Below, one piece after another: positions 9,360 to 19,495 of a stretch of 64,000 bases of DNA; the first letter of the stretch is position 1; every line of letters starts with the position of its first letter. The stretch spans positions 103,562 to 167,561 of the forward strand of contig NZ_JHYF01000014.1 of assembly GCF_000621485.1 (NCBI RefSeq), given 5' to 3'. This DNA is from Alkaliphilus transvaalensis ATCC 700919 (GTDB lineage Bacteria; Bacillota; Clostridia; Peptostreptococcales; Natronincolaceae). The notes beneath the pieces are model-generated. The model was not told where the DNA came from. It was given only the letters and a program-made list of their open reading frames with translations, and made no database searches. The position numbers and the translations under genes are program-made.

Positions 9360-11579
9360 ATGTCATCTATAATATCATCAATGTCATCGAAAAAGAAAAT
9401 TCAAAAAAACTTAGTTTTTTTTATGGTAACCCTTATAATCATTACCACCCTTCCCCTCCATACCTTTGCTACCTCTAATCCTTGGGATCAATACGCTCAT
9501 TATCTACCCAAAGAAACGCCTATAGCTAAGCGAGACCTACGGGGAACTTGGATCTCGACTGTTATTAATTTAGATTGGCCTTCTGCTGAAACAATTAAAA
9601 TTGCCAATGATCAAGAGCGAATTAAAAAAAGTAAGGAAGAACTTATTGCTATATTAGATAACGCAGTAGAAATGAACATGAATGCAATTTTCTTTCAGGT
9701 CAGCCCTGAAGGGGATGCCCTTTATCAATCTGATATTGTAAATTGGTCAAGATATCTAACCGGAACCTTTGGTAAAGACCCAGGCTTTGATCCCTTAGCC
9801 TTTGTGATAGAGGAAGCCCATAAGCGTAACCTAGAGCTTCATGCATGGTTTAATCCTTATCGTATCTCCATGAACACTAGTGATGCTACTAAGGCTTCTC
9901 TTAATATTGATAAGAGTGTTTACAAGGATCATCCCCAATGGGTTAGAACTGCCATGTCAAGATTTGTGGTTGACCCTGGGATTCCTGAAGCGAGGAAATG
10001 GGTAGTGGATCGAGTAATGGAAGTTGTTAAGAATTATGATATAGATGGAATCCATTTTGACGACTACTTCTACTATGAAAGCACTAATAATGAACTACAA
10101 GATGATGAAACCTACAAGAAATATAACTCGGGACAGTTTTCTAATAAAGCAGACTGGCGAAGAAACAATACCTATTTATTAATTAAAGAACTTTCAAATA
10201 AAATTAGTGCAACTAAACCTTGGGTAAAGTTTGGCATTAGCCCTACTGCAGTATGGGGGAATCAAAGAGATGGCCATTCGAATGGTACAAATACCAGTGC
10301 TGGTCAACCCAATTACGACAGAAGCTATGCAGACACTAAAAAGTGGATAGAAGAAGAAATTATTGACTACATTGCCCCTCAAATTTACTTTACCTTTGGT
10401 AACACAAGGGTTCCCTATGGTGAAGTAGCTGATTGGTGGTCTAGAGTTGTTAAAGGGAAAAATGTCCATCTTTATATAGGGCAGGCTCTCTATAAAGTAA
10501 ATAGCGATGCTGACCCATACTTCAATGGAAGTAGTTCGGTAGAAGAATTTGAGAGACAGCTAAAGTTTAACATTCTAAATTCCGAAATAAAGGGAAGCAT
10601 TATGTTTAGATATCAAAACTTTAATGATATCAATAAGCTGTCAGTAGTTAATATGATTAAAGAAAAGCCATGGTCTACAAAGGCAATAGTCCCTATTATG
10701 CCATGGAAGGGTGGTAAAGCTCCCAATGCGCCAACCCTAGGAAGAATGGAAAATACCGATAAGGGAATTAAGGTAACATGGATGGACCACGATCCTAATA
10801 CCAGCTACTATGGGATCTACCGTATTGATAAGGGAGCAGATTTTGATCGTAATCGTAATGATAGTGCTAGAAGTTTAGTAACTACAATAAGAAAAAATAC
10901 CAATGGACTACAGGAATTTATTGATCAAGAAAAGAATATCGACCCCACCAAAACAGCCTATGTCATCACTGCCTTAGATAGACTTCATCATGAAAGTAAT
11001 GAACTTTTTGTTGGTATTACCATCTCAAAATACTTTAATGATATTAGTACTAATTATGCATGGGCAGTCAGTGCCATTGATTATTTTTATGAAAAACAAA
11101 TTGTCTTTGGAACTGGAAACGACCTTTTTAGCCCTGCCAATAATACCAAAAGAGGAGATTTTATTCTGATGGTTGTTAGGGCATTAGATTTAAAGGCTGA
11201 TTTTAAAGATAATTTTGGAGATGTCCCTAAAAGCTCATACTATTATGATGCTATTGGAACAGCAAAGGCATTAGGCATTGCTAAAGGAAGTGGAAATAAC
11301 GCTTTTAATCCCAACGGAAATATTAGTCGTGAAGACATGATGGTTATTATGAATCGAGTAATAGAAAAATCAGGAGTTAGATTAGAGCCAGCAGGTGAAG
11401 AAGCCTTATCGGGTTATCATGATGCCCATCAAATTAGTAACTATGCTAGGGAATCTGTAGCCCGACTAACTAAAGCAGGATTAGTTGTAGGCTCTGGTGG
11501 TGGTGTAAAACCTAAAGATTTAGCAACTAGAGCAGAAATAGTGGTTATTTTAGATCGTTTATTAAAGATTATTAATTAA
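9360..11579 (+). CDS. GHL10-family glycosidase with three SLH domains
   Basis: About 739 residues. An export signal is at the N-terminus (basic KKKIQKN, then a hydrophobic stretch ending near LPLHTFATS). The glycosyl-hydrolase-like (GHL10, formerly DUF187) barrel begins at KRDLRGTWISTVINLDWPS and includes IDGIHFDDYFY and DYIAPQIY. A fibronectin-like segment (about 420-540) links to three S-layer homology domains in the last 180 residues (FNDISTNYAWAVSAI, FGDVPKSSYYYDAIG, YHDAHQISNYARESV). The protein should be held on the wall by SLH domains and act on a wall or matrix glycan. ATG 9360 follows AAAGGAGG, so I prefer it to the ATG 48 bases upstream. Confidence 0.9.
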   Translation: MSSIISSMSSKKKIQKNLVFFMVTLIIITTLPLHTFATSNPWDQYAHYLPKETPIAKRDLRGTWISTVINLDWPSAETIKIANDQERIKKSKEELIAILDNAVEMNMNAIFFQVSPEGDALYQSDIVNWSRYLTGTFGKDPGFDPLAFVIEEAHKRNLELHAWFNPYRISMNTSDATKASLNIDKSVYKDHPQWVRTAMSRFVVDPGIPEARKWVVDRVMEVVKNYDIDGIHFDDYFYYESTNNELQDDETYKKYNSGQFSNKADWRRNNTYLLIKELSNKISATKPWVKFGISPTAVWGNQRDGHSNGTNTSAGQPNYDRSYADTKKWIEEEIIDYIAPQIYFTFGNTRVPYGEVADWWSRVVKGKNVHLYIGQALYKVNSDADPYFNGSSSVEEFERQLKFNILNSEIKGSIMFRYQNFNDINKLSVVNMIKEKPWSTKAIVPIMPWKGGKAPNAPTLGRMENTDKGIKVTWMDHDPNTSYYGIYRIDKGADFDRNRNDSARSLVTTIRKNTNGLQEFIDQEKNIDPTKTAYVITALDRLHHESNELFVGITISKYFNDISTNYAWAVSAIDYFYEKQIVFGTGNDLFSPANNTKRGDFILMVVRALDLKADFKDNFGDVPKSSYYYDAIGTAKALGIAKGSGNNAFNPNGNISREDMMVIMNRVIEKSGVRLEPAGEEALSGYHDAHQISNYARESVARLTKAGLVVGSGGGVKPKDLATRAEIVVILDRLLKIIN

Positions 11580-11740
11580 GAATTAAGATTAATAATTAAT
11601 TGAATTAAAATTGAATTAAACCCATTTTAAGGGATAGTCAGTACTAAAAATTTAACTTTAAATTAAGCTTGTTTAGATAAGCTATAAGGTGATTCTATAG
11701 ATAAATAATTAGAGTTGTTTAGGAACTAAGTATTACATTA

Positions 11741-11788
11741 AAAATCAGTAGTACAATATCTAAGTAATACTGTACTACTGATTTTATT
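11741..11788. terminator. Bidirectional terminator
   Basis: A 14-bp perfect stem, AAATCAGTAGTACA (11742-11755) with TGTACTACTGATTT (11771-11784), with A/T-rich flanks on both sides. It lies between the convergent SLH glycosidase and oppF genes. Confidence 0.8.
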
Positions 11789-11815
11789 TAGATAAAGAAT
11801 GATTGACTTTGGGTA

Positions 11816-12838
11816 CTAATCTTTTATATCCTTCCAAATATGACAGGCCACAGAATGTCCAGGGTTAACCTCTAATAATTCTGGTCTCTTAGTTTTGCAG
11901 ATTTCTTCTGCATAACTGCATCTATCTACAAATTTACAACCGTCTGGTGGGTTAATGGGACTAGGTACATCTCCCTCTAAGATAATTCTTTGTCTTCCCT
12001 TCTGTATATCTGGGTCTGGAATGGGAATTGCTGATAACAATGCCTTAGTATAGGGGTGAAGGGGTTTTTCATATAGGTCATTACTATCTGCCAACTCCAT
12101 AACAGCCCCCAAATACATAACTGCCACACGATCTGAAATATATCGAACCATCGAAAGATCATGGGCAATAAATAAATAAGTTAATCCATATTGTTTCTGT
12201 AGTTCTTGTAATAAGTTGACCACTTGAGCTTGAACAGAAACATCCAGCGCTGAAATAGGCTCATCACAAACAATAAATTCAGGATTAACTGCCAATGCTC
12301 TAGCAATTCCAATACGTTGTCTTTGTCCTCCACTAAATTCATGGGGGAATCTATTGGCATGTTCTTTATTTAACCCCACCAGTTCTAAAAGTTCATAAAT
12401 ACGATCTGTCCTTTCTTTACCCTTTAATAACTGGTGAATGTCTATCCCTTCTGCTATAATATTTGACACCAACATTCTGGGATTTAGAGAGGCATAGGGA
12501 TCTTGAAAAATCATCTGAGCCTTGCGTTTAAATTCTTTAGTGCTACTTGCCTTCATTCCAAAAACCTTTACTCCATTAAATTCCACACTTCCCCCTGTTG
12601 CTTCATACATTCCTAATATGGTTCTGCCAATTGTGGACTTACCACAACCAGATTCTCCAACTAATCCTAATGTCTCCCCCTTATAAATTTCTAAGGAAAC
12701 ATCATCTACTGCCTTTAGGTAGGTATTTTTGTTTATTTGAAAGTATTTTTTTAGATTATTGATCCTTACTAGATAATCCTTTTCCTTCACTTTTTCTTTC
12801 ATCTTTGCTTTCATTTTTTCCTTCATTTTTTCCTTCAT
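11816..12838 (-). CDS. oppF: Oligopeptide ABC transporter ATP-binding protein OppF
   Basis: A 340-residue ATPase that, with OppD, powers peptide import. Walker A GESGCGKS, signature LSGGQ variant FSGGQRQRIGIARAL, Walker B EFIVCDEPISALD, and the oligopeptide-specific C-terminal extension with CKFVDRCSYAEEIC. The N-terminus has an odd lysine/methionine-rich repeat (KEKMKEKMKAKMKEKVKEK) of about 20 residues before the conserved start, probably from a small tandem duplication. AGGAGG lies seven bases before ATG 12838, which supports this start. Last gene of the opp operon, starting just after oppD. Confidence 0.93.
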   Translation of the reverse strand: MKEKMKEKMKAKMKEKVKEKDYLVRINNLKKYFQINKNTYLKAVDDVSLEIYKGETLGLVGESGCGKSTIGRTILGMYEATGGSVEFNGVKVFGMKASSTKEFKRKAQMIFQDPYASLNPRMLVSNIIAEGIDIHQLLKGKERTDRIYELLELVGLNKEHANRFPHEFSGGQRQRIGIARALAVNPEFIVCDEPISALDVSVQAQVVNLLQELQKQYGLTYLFIAHDLSMVRYISDRVAVMYLGAVMELADSNDLYEKPLHPYTKALLSAIPIPDPDIQKGRQRIILEGDVPSPINPPDGCKFVDRCSYAEEICKTKRPELLEVNPGHSVACHIWKDIKD

Positions 12839-12840
12839 GT

Positions 12841-13848
12841 CTATACCTCCTCTTTAACCTTCGTGGGAGCTTGGGGATGGTTAATCCAACAGGCTGCTCC
12901 ATGAAGTTGATAAATTTCAAACATAGGAGGCATTTCTATTCGACAGATCTTCATTGCATATTGACATCGATCTGCAAAGGGACAACCAGGTGGTGGAGCC
13001 AATAGGTCTGGAGGAGTACCTTCAATCGAACTAAGGCGGCCAGCATTTCTTTTTATATCTAATCGGGGTACAGATTTTAATAGGCCCCACGTATAGGGAT
13101 GCTTAGAACGATAGAATATATCCTCTGATCGTCCCTTTTCAACTACTTTTCCTCCATACATCACCACTATTCTTTCAGCTATATGGGCTACCACCCCTAA
13201 ATCATGGGTTATTAGTATGATTGATGTATCTATTTTATTTTGCAACTCCTTCATTAACTCTAATATTTGTGCTTGTATGGTAACATCTAGGGCGGTTGTG
13301 GGTTCATCGGCAATTAATATCTTAGGATTACAAACTAATGCCATTGCGATCATTACCCTTTGCCGCATCCCCCCAGAAAATTGATGGGGATATTCTTTAA
13401 ATCGACTTTCTGCATTGGGGATCTGAACTAACTTTAACATTTGAATAGCCACCTTCTGGGCCTCTACTTCCGTAAGTTTTTGATGTTTCTTTAGTCCTTC
13501 AGTTATTTGACGTCCTACTGTCATTGTTGGATTTAATGAAGTCATAGGATCTTGAAAAATCATACTAATTTGACTACCCCTAATCCGTTGCATCTCCTTT
13601 TCCTTTAAATTTGTTATATCTCTATTTTCAAAAATAATCTCTCCACCTTTAATTACGGCAGGTGGTTCTGGGTTAAGCCTCATAAGGGATTTTGCTGTAA
13701 CGGATTTACCACATCCCGATTCCCCTACAATTGCTAATGTTTCTCCTTTATATAAATCAAAGGTCACATCTCTAACGGCCTGCACTTCTCCAGCGTAGGT
13801 GTTGAAGGACACTTGGAGCTTATTGACCGCTAATATTCTTTCCCTCAT
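12841..13848 (-). CDS. oppD: Oligopeptide ABC transporter ATP-binding protein OppD
   Basis: A 335-residue ATPase. Walker A is GESGCGKSVTAKSL, the signature is FSGGMRQRVMIAMAL, and Walker B is ILIADEPTTALD. The C-terminal oligo_HPY-type region contains GCPFADRCQYAMKIC, a cysteine pattern typical of OppD/DppD that may bind an iron-sulfur cluster. It pairs with OppF beneath the OppB/OppC channel. Eighteen bases separate it from oppC, and its stop is two bases before oppF. Confidence 0.93.
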   Translation of the reverse strand: MRERILAVNKLQVSFNTYAGEVQAVRDVTFDLYKGETLAIVGESGCGKSVTAKSLMRLNPEPPAVIKGGEIIFENRDITNLKEKEMQRIRGSQISMIFQDPMTSLNPTMTVGRQITEGLKKHQKLTEVEAQKVAIQMLKLVQIPNAESRFKEYPHQFSGGMRQRVMIAMALVCNPKILIADEPTTALDVTIQAQILELMKELQNKIDTSIILITHDLGVVAHIAERIVVMYGGKVVEKGRSEDIFYRSKHPYTWGLLKSVPRLDIKRNAGRLSSIEGTPPDLLAPPPGCPFADRCQYAMKICRIEMPPMFEIYQLHGAACWINHPQAPTKVKEEV

Positions 13849-13866
13849 TTTTTATCCCCCCTTTAT

Positions 13867-15162
13867 CTATTTTCTTAGCCTTGGATCTAGCGCATCCCTT
13901 AAGCCATCCCCTAATAGGTTAAAGGCCAACATCGTTAAACTTATGGTGATACCTGGAATAAGCAGCTGGTGAGGGAACTGTCTAAAGATTTGTGCCCCTT
14001 GATTTGCTAATACTCCCCATGAAGCATAGGGCACTGGTATTCCTAGTCCAATAAAACTTAAAAAGGCTTCCGCAAAAATCATTCTAGGAATCATCATCGT
14101 CATGTTTACGATAATTGGTCCCATTGTATTAGGAATTAAATGTTTGAATATGATTCTTTTACTATCTGCCCCTAGTCCCTTAGATGCAAGAACATATTCA
14201 GAATGCTTTAACCTCATCACTTCACCTCGAACGATCCTAGCTGTACCCATCCAACTTGTTACTGTTAACACAATAATGATTGGTAAAAAACCAGGTTTCA
14301 TTACTGTTAATAAAAGGATAATATATAGCATATCTGGTACTGTCATTAATACTTCAACAAACCGCATCAGTAGATCATCTAGCCTTCCTCCGAAGTAACC
14401 AGATATCCCTCCATAGATAATTCCAAATATAGAGGTGATAAAAACTGATAAAAAGGCTATTGCGAAGGATACCCTACCACCCTCCCACAGCCGTGTGAAT
14501 AGGTCTCGACCAAATTCATCAGTCCCAAACCAGTAGGTTTTATTAATCCATCTTTCTCCAGGGGTAGAGACCACTAGTTTTGATCCCTTTATTTCAAAGT
14601 TAACTCCTCTAAAACTAGGATCTTCCTTTAGAATAGCATCTGATTCATTATTGAGCTTTTGAAGGATACTACTCCATGTATCTGATTTTACTACCTCAAT
14701 GGCAATATGGTATTCCTTTCTATCCCCCTGCCAGGCTTCGTCGGTTTGGTTACCCACCTTTAATGCTATTTTCCCTGCAGATTTTAATTGTACATTCGTA
14801 AAGATTAATTTTGTTTTTCTAAAATTATAGCGATATTTTTTATAGGAAAAAACATCATTTGCCGTCATCATAATGCTTCTAGCGTTACTCATAATAGGGG
14901 TTTGATTTTGCTGACTTAAATCTTGCCGACGATATGTATGTCCATTTATACTTGCAGACAATATTGGTCCTATTATTGACATGATAATTAGAATGCTTAA
15001 AATGACTAATGAGAATATGGCTACTTTATTTTTTTTCAGTCGACGGGATGCATCTTGAAAGTAGGTTAGACTTGGTCTTTTAATTGCTTCAGCTGCCTCA
15101 AGATTTTTACCTACATGGGCAAATAATTCTTCATTAATTTCTCTGTATTTAACAGTATCCAT
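13867..15162 (-). CDS. oppC: Oligopeptide ABC transporter permease OppC, with an inserted external domain
   Basis: A 431-residue inner-membrane permease. The usual OppC plan (N-terminal membrane helix at about 46-68, motif WFGTDEFGRDLFTRLWEGGR near 212, five more helices and the EAA loop around GLGADSKRIIFKHLIPN) is intact. Between the first helix and the FGTDEFGRD motif lies about 120-140 extra residues, mostly hydrophilic and beta-rich (YHIAIEVVKS, FEIKGSKLVVST). The common length is near 300. This insert would face outside next to OppA. It is two bases downstream of oppB. Confidence 0.92.
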   Translation of the reverse strand: MDTVKYREINEELFAHVGKNLEAAEAIKRPSLTYFQDASRRLKKNKVAIFSLVILSILIIMSIIGPILSASINGHTYRRQDLSQQNQTPIMSNARSIMMTANDVFSYKKYRYNFRKTKLIFTNVQLKSAGKIALKVGNQTDEAWQGDRKEYHIAIEVVKSDTWSSILQKLNNESDAILKEDPSFRGVNFEIKGSKLVVSTPGERWINKTYWFGTDEFGRDLFTRLWEGGRVSFAIAFLSVFITSIFGIIYGGISGYFGGRLDDLLMRFVEVLMTVPDMLYIILLLTVMKPGFLPIIIVLTVTSWMGTARIVRGEVMRLKHSEYVLASKGLGADSKRIIFKHLIPNTMGPIIVNMTMMIPRMIFAEAFLSFIGLGIPVPYASWGVLANQGAQIFRQFPHQLLIPGITISLTMLAFNLLGDGLRDALDPRLRK

Positions 15163-15164
15163 AA

Positions 15165-16094
15165 TTATCTCCCTCTCCTTCCCGTCACTCGGAGTTTTGG
15201 ATCAATAAAGCCGTATATAATATCTATCATTAAAATTGAAGCAATAATTAGGGCGGCATAAAATATTGTGATCCCCATAATCATTGGATAATCTTTCAAG
15301 AAAATAGTACTTACAAAATACTCTCCTAACCCAGCTACTGCAAAAATCTTCTCTATTACGATAGACCCCGTAATTAACGCTGCAAATAAGGGCCCTAGGA
15401 CAGTCACTACGGGCATAATGGCATTTCTAATCACATGGCTCCATACAATTTTTCTTTTCGTTATCCCTTTAGATTTTGCTGTTACAATGTAGTCCTGATT
15501 TAATACTTCTAGAGTGGTAGTTCTCATTAATCTCGATATGAATGCTACTGAACCTAAAGCCAGAGTAAGGGATGGTAAGAGGTATGAAATTTGTGTACCA
15601 TCTACCGTTACTGGTAGCCAACCTAGATTGACTCCAAAGGTATACACCAAAATAGGTCCCATTACAATACTGGGAACTGAGATACCAATAATTGCGATAA
15701 AAATTGTAAAATAATCAAAAACCTTCTGATGGTTTAAAGCTGCAATGATTCCAAAGGTCAATCCAAAAGCCACAGCTATAACCATAGCCCGCCATCCTAA
15801 AGCAAAGGATTTTGGAAAGCTTTCTTGAATCATTTTGGTTACAGATCTCCCTGGAAATTTTAGAGATGTTCCTAGATCTCCCCTCATTAAATTTTTCATG
15901 TATAGGGCATATTGTTCTGGTATTGATTTATCTAAACCATATTGTTTGATTAGGGTAGCTTTAACATCGGGCTTTAACTTAGGATCATTAAAGGGATCCC
16001 CGGGCAATATTTTCATTAGTCCAAATGTAATTGTTGCAATCACCCAAAGGGTGATTAGTGCATAAAGGCAACGCTTAAGAATGTATCGCAACAC
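15165..16094 (-). CDS. oppB: Oligopeptide ABC transporter permease OppB
   Basis: About 309 residues. It opens with the classic OppB start, LRYILKRCLYALITLWVIATITF. LPGDPFNDP comes next, then six membrane helices and the ATPase-contact loop AKSKGITKRKIVWSHVIRNA. I chose GTG 16094, eight bases after an AAGGAGG, because the conserved N-terminus begins there; the 22 upstream residues in frame are unlike the family. Forms the channel with OppC. Confidence 0.92.
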   Translation of the reverse strand: MLRYILKRCLYALITLWVIATITFGLMKILPGDPFNDPKLKPDVKATLIKQYGLDKSIPEQYALYMKNLMRGDLGTSLKFPGRSVTKMIQESFPKSFALGWRAMVIAVAFGLTFGIIAALNHQKVFDYFTIFIAIIGISVPSIVMGPILVYTFGVNLGWLPVTVDGTQISYLLPSLTLALGSVAFISRLMRTTTLEVLNQDYIVTAKSKGITKRKIVWSHVIRNAIMPVVTVLGPLFAALITGSIVIEKIFAVAGLGEYFVSTIFLKDYPMIMGITIFYAALIIASILMIDIIYGFIDPKLRVTGRRGR

Positions 16095-16198
16095 ATGCAG
16101 GCCCTCCTTTTCATTTTCATTTACACCGACTGATTTAAATATAATATATAGGAAAGGCATACTAATATAGTCATATGCCTTTCCATAACTTAAATATA

Positions 16199-18016
16199 TT
16201 ACTTGGCTAACTTTGCATTCATATCTATATCAGCCCAATAGAAGTCAGTTGTTGCCCCAATACCTTTATTAACAACACCTGTTAGGTATTTTTTAAAGGT
16301 CCAGTGGGCGATTCTATAATATTGGGGTGCCAATGCTGCATCTTCAAATAGTAACTTTTCTACTTGATACATATACTCCATACGTTCCTTAGCATTGCTT
16401 TCTGTTTTAGCAGCTCTAATTAATCGATCTACTTCTGGATTGCTGTACTTACCGCTATTATTGGGGTTAGTAGATTCAAATAACTCTAAGAAAGTCATTG
16501 GATCTGGGTAGTCTGGTCCCCATCCAGATGAAGCAAGGTGGAAATCTCCTTTTTGAAGCCTTGTTAACTGCTCACTCCAAGGTAATGGCATTAGGTTGAC
16601 TGTTATGCCTATCTCTGCCCAATCTTCTTGGAACTTTTCAGCAATTTTTCTTGCAATGTCACTTTCTCCGATCATCATATCAATTGGCGGTAATTTGTCT
16701 AAACCCAGTTCCTTTAATCCCTGTGCTAGGTATTCCTTAGCCTTTTCTTTTTGGTTATCTTCAAAAAGTCTCATTCCAGATTCTTCTCTGAAGGATTTTT
16801 GGTAGCCAGGGAACATTGTTGGGACAAAGCCTAAGGCTGGTTCGTCTCCTAAATTGATTTTTGTTACAAAGGATTCTCTGTCCATAGCATACATAATGGC
16901 CTTTCTAATATTAGTGTTCTTCATAGGTGTATCCTCTACATGATTAAACTCTATATAGAAGGATGCGAAATCTGGCATATCCACCATTGTTTGAAGTCCA
17001 TATTCTTCTAGTACTGCTATATCAGTAAATTCAGGTATATCCTTTGCCTGTATGGCAGATCCATCAAGTTGACCTGTCTTCAATAAGTTAGTTCTTGTTT
17101 GTACGTCATTTACGATTCTCAAGTTAAGAATGTCTAAATTAATGTTATCTCGATTCCAATAATGAGGATTTTTTTCAAGCTTGAAATTCTCATTATGCCT
17201 CCACTCTACTATCTTCCAAGGTCCATTTGAATTTAACCCTGAGGCCTCTAGTGAATAGTCTCCCTTAGCTTTTCTTTCATTGTAGAAGGTTTCTTTAACT
17301 GGTGCAAAAACTGGCATTGTTGTTAAGAAAGGAAAATATGGAGTAGCAGAAATAAGTTCTACTGTTATTTCAGAACCACTTGCCGATACCTTCACTTCTT
17401 CCCATAACTCATCTCGTTTGGCTTGGTATTGAGTTAATTCCTCTTCTGTCATATTTTCTACTCGTTCATCTTTTTGTTCTTCGCTTAAGTTTTTAAATGT
17501 ACTGTCTATTTCTGCTAAAAAAGTAGCTTGATCATAATTTTCATATTCACTTGCTCCAATAATATATTCTGATAAAAGAAAACTATAGGGAGTATGTTCT
17601 AATGCTAATCTCCAGCCAAAGAAAAAATCTTCTGCTGTTACGGGTGAGCCATCCATCCATTTAGCATCCGACCGCAATTTAAATGTATAAACCCTTCCAT
17701 CATCGCTAACCTTAAAACTTTCAGCAACACCAGGTACTGTCTCTCCATTGGCTTTACCCGAGCGTAATAAACCTTCACTAAACATGTTAGCCAAGATCAT
17801 ATCTGGCGAGCCATACATCTGTTGAGTATCTAAGGTCTGGGGTTCTGCAGCTGAATAATAGTCTAAAATTTTAGGGCCGTCATAAATGTCTGTCACCCCA
17901 TCTTTAGGGTCATCACCTATTTTTTGGTCATCTGTATTTCCTCTACATCCTACTAATGCCAAGTTTAATACCATCATTACTGCCAACAATAGAATCCATC
18001 TTTTTTTACTTCCCAC
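16199..18016 (-). CDS. oppA: Oligopeptide-binding lipoprotein OppA
   Basis: A 605-residue extracytoplasmic solute-binding protein of family 5. The lipoprotein signal is MGSKKRWILLLAVMMVLNLA followed by LVGC (lipobox Cys24). Typical features follow: PKILDYYSAAEPQTLDTQ, VYTFKLRSDAKWMDGSPVTA and the later GWGPDYPDP. It captures peptides for OppBCDF. The start is GTG with GGGGGA upstream. First gene of the operon, 104 bases before oppB, so it may be made in excess. Confidence 0.93.
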   Translation of the reverse strand: MGSKKRWILLLAVMMVLNLALVGCRGNTDDQKIGDDPKDGVTDIYDGPKILDYYSAAEPQTLDTQQMYGSPDMILANMFSEGLLRSGKANGETVPGVAESFKVSDDGRVYTFKLRSDAKWMDGSPVTAEDFFFGWRLALEHTPYSFLLSEYIIGASEYENYDQATFLAEIDSTFKNLSEEQKDERVENMTEEELTQYQAKRDELWEEVKVSASGSEITVELISATPYFPFLTTMPVFAPVKETFYNERKAKGDYSLEASGLNSNGPWKIVEWRHNENFKLEKNPHYWNRDNINLDILNLRIVNDVQTRTNLLKTGQLDGSAIQAKDIPEFTDIAVLEEYGLQTMVDMPDFASFYIEFNHVEDTPMKNTNIRKAIMYAMDRESFVTKINLGDEPALGFVPTMFPGYQKSFREESGMRLFEDNQKEKAKEYLAQGLKELGLDKLPPIDMMIGESDIARKIAEKFQEDWAEIGITVNLMPLPWSEQLTRLQKGDFHLASSGWGPDYPDPMTFLELFESTNPNNSGKYSNPEVDRLIRAAKTESNAKERMEYMYQVEKLLFEDAALAPQYYRIAHWTFKKYLTGVVNKGIGATTDFYWADIDMNAKLAK

Positions 18017-18163
18017 GATAAATCCCCCTTTTATTTAATTTTGGGTACCCCGAAACTTATAAGCTATTTAAATTATATTTTCTGAAAATTCATTGTAGTA
18101 CAGGGGTTGTATATATTTTTTGTAACATTTATAAATAAGCTTCAATAGGCACTATTCTAAGCC

Positions 18164-18201
18164 AAAAAAAAGATACCTCCCTATTGAAGAAAGTATCTTT
18201 T
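18164..18201 (-). terminator. Rho-independent terminator of the rSAM operon
   Basis: On the minus strand AAAAGATAC pairs with GTATCTTTT across a 16-base loop and is followed by a run of eight T. It lies downstream of the radical SAM gene and upstream of oppA. Confidence 0.75.
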
Positions 18202-18394
18202 GGGTTCATGCTAATTTTAGTTTTAGTCTCATTTGCAAATACAGGATAATCAAGTAATTACATAGTACATAGTACATAGTACATAATTATTAATTTATAT
18301 AGAATGTATGCAAATATAAAAGGACCTATTATTATAACTTTAAAAGCTTATGCAACTTCTCCGTTAACAAAATTCTAATACTGATATTATTTTA
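18202..18394. other. Spacer with a 7-bp tandem repeat
   Basis: AT-rich spacer downstream of the radical SAM gene. At 18260-18285 the unit ACATAGT is repeated three times plus a partial copy. Nothing coding is visible. Confidence 0.5.
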
Positions 18395-19495
18395 TTATTC
18401 TATATTTATACTTAGCAAACGATAGTGACATATTTGAGGTTTATTTTCATCCCAGTCCCATAGATGAAGACTAGAGCCTTGGCAATTACTCCAGACATGG
18501 CATCCTTTACAATGCTCTTTTTTCATCCAGTCTCTGTTTCTCATATTAGCATATTTAGTCTCCCACACATCTGAAAATAGGCTATCGTTAATGCTTCCTT
18601 GTATCCAATTTCTTGATAAAGAGGGACAAGCACTATAGGCCCCATCCCATAGGAGCCCTGCAATGTTGATTCCTGCACCACAATAATAAAAATCATCCCT
18701 TACTTCCTTTTCCCAATCACAACCTAAGTATCCTTCTTCGGAATAATTAATGTGGAGTTTTGAATCCTGCTGCCTTTTTTCTTTAATAAAACTAAATAAT
18801 TCCTTAAACTCATCTGCTTTTAAAGATAAAGCCTTCGATGATACTGCTCTCCCCTTGGGAAAAATGGTTAGTATTCGCCAACTATTAATACCCAAATTTT
18901 TTATTTCACGATAAAGTTCATCTAATTGTTTTAGGTTTACAGGGTTAACACAAGTTATTGCTTCTACTGTATCAAATTTATTGGCTTTAGAAAATAATCT
19001 AAGGGCCCCTATGGCACGATCGTAGGATGTAGCTTCGTTTCGTAACCAATTATGAGATTCTCTAACTCCATCTAGACTTACTGAAACAGTCTTCATTCCT
19101 GTTTCTGCGCACTTTTTTACTACATTTTCATTTACTAACATCCCATTGGTTACCATGCCCCATGAAAAACCTAACTGATTAACCTTATTAAGTACATCAA
19201 ATAAGTCCCTCCTCATTAGTGGTTCGCCCCCTGTAACTGCAACCATAACATCTTGGGCTGAATAATTTTCTGCTATATTAGAAAATACCTGTAGAACTTT
19301 CTCTGCTGGTAATTCTGTACAGTTATTATCTTTACTACAGTCGGACCCACAGTGGAGACAATTAAGATTACATTTTAATGTAGCTTCCCAAAAGAAATAA
19401 TTTAGGTCATGGATATTGGCTCTTAGTTTCTTTCCCTGATTCCATCCCCATTGTTGGATTCTTTTTTTATAGCTATTCCGCTTATTAAAGTTCAT
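18395..19495 (-). CDS. Radical SAM/SPASM enzyme of the rSAM/lipoprotein system
   Basis: About 366 residues. The radical SAM cluster motif is CNLNCLHC (Cys42, Cys46, Cys49), followed by VTGGEPLMRRDLF. A C-terminal SPASM-type region supplies more cysteines (CGAGINIAG, ACPSLS, CKGCHVWSNC, final CHY) for auxiliary clusters. SPASM enzymes usually modify peptides or proteins. The gene overlaps the end of the lipoprotein gene by 11 bases, and ATG 19495 has GGAG seven bases upstream. This pairing corresponds, as I recall it, to the 'rSAM/lipoprotein system' defined by comparative genomics mainly in Bacteroidetes. The substrate is unknown; modification of the lipoprotein or a nearby protein is inference. 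Confidence 0.85.
   Translation of the reverse strand: MNFNKRNSYKKRIQQWGWNQGKKLRANIHDLNYFFWEATLKCNLNCLHCGSDCSKDNNCTELPAEKVLQVFSNIAENYSAQDVMVAVTGGEPLMRRDLFDVLNKVNQLGFSWGMVTNGMLVNENVVKKCAETGMKTVSVSLDGVRESHNWLRNEATSYDRAIGALRLFSKANKFDTVEAITCVNPVNLKQLDELYREIKNLGINSWRILTIFPKGRAVSSKALSLKADEFKELFSFIKEKRQQDSKLHINYSEEGYLGCDWEKEVRDDFYYCGAGINIAGLLWDGAYSACPSLSRNWIQGSINDSLFSDVWETKYANMRNRDWMKKEHCKGCHVWSNCQGSSLHLWDWDENKPQICHYRLLSINIE

Noticed and set aside
18260..18285. CRISPR array
   Set aside because: The repeats are 7 bp in direct tandem without spacers, so this is a simple repeat.
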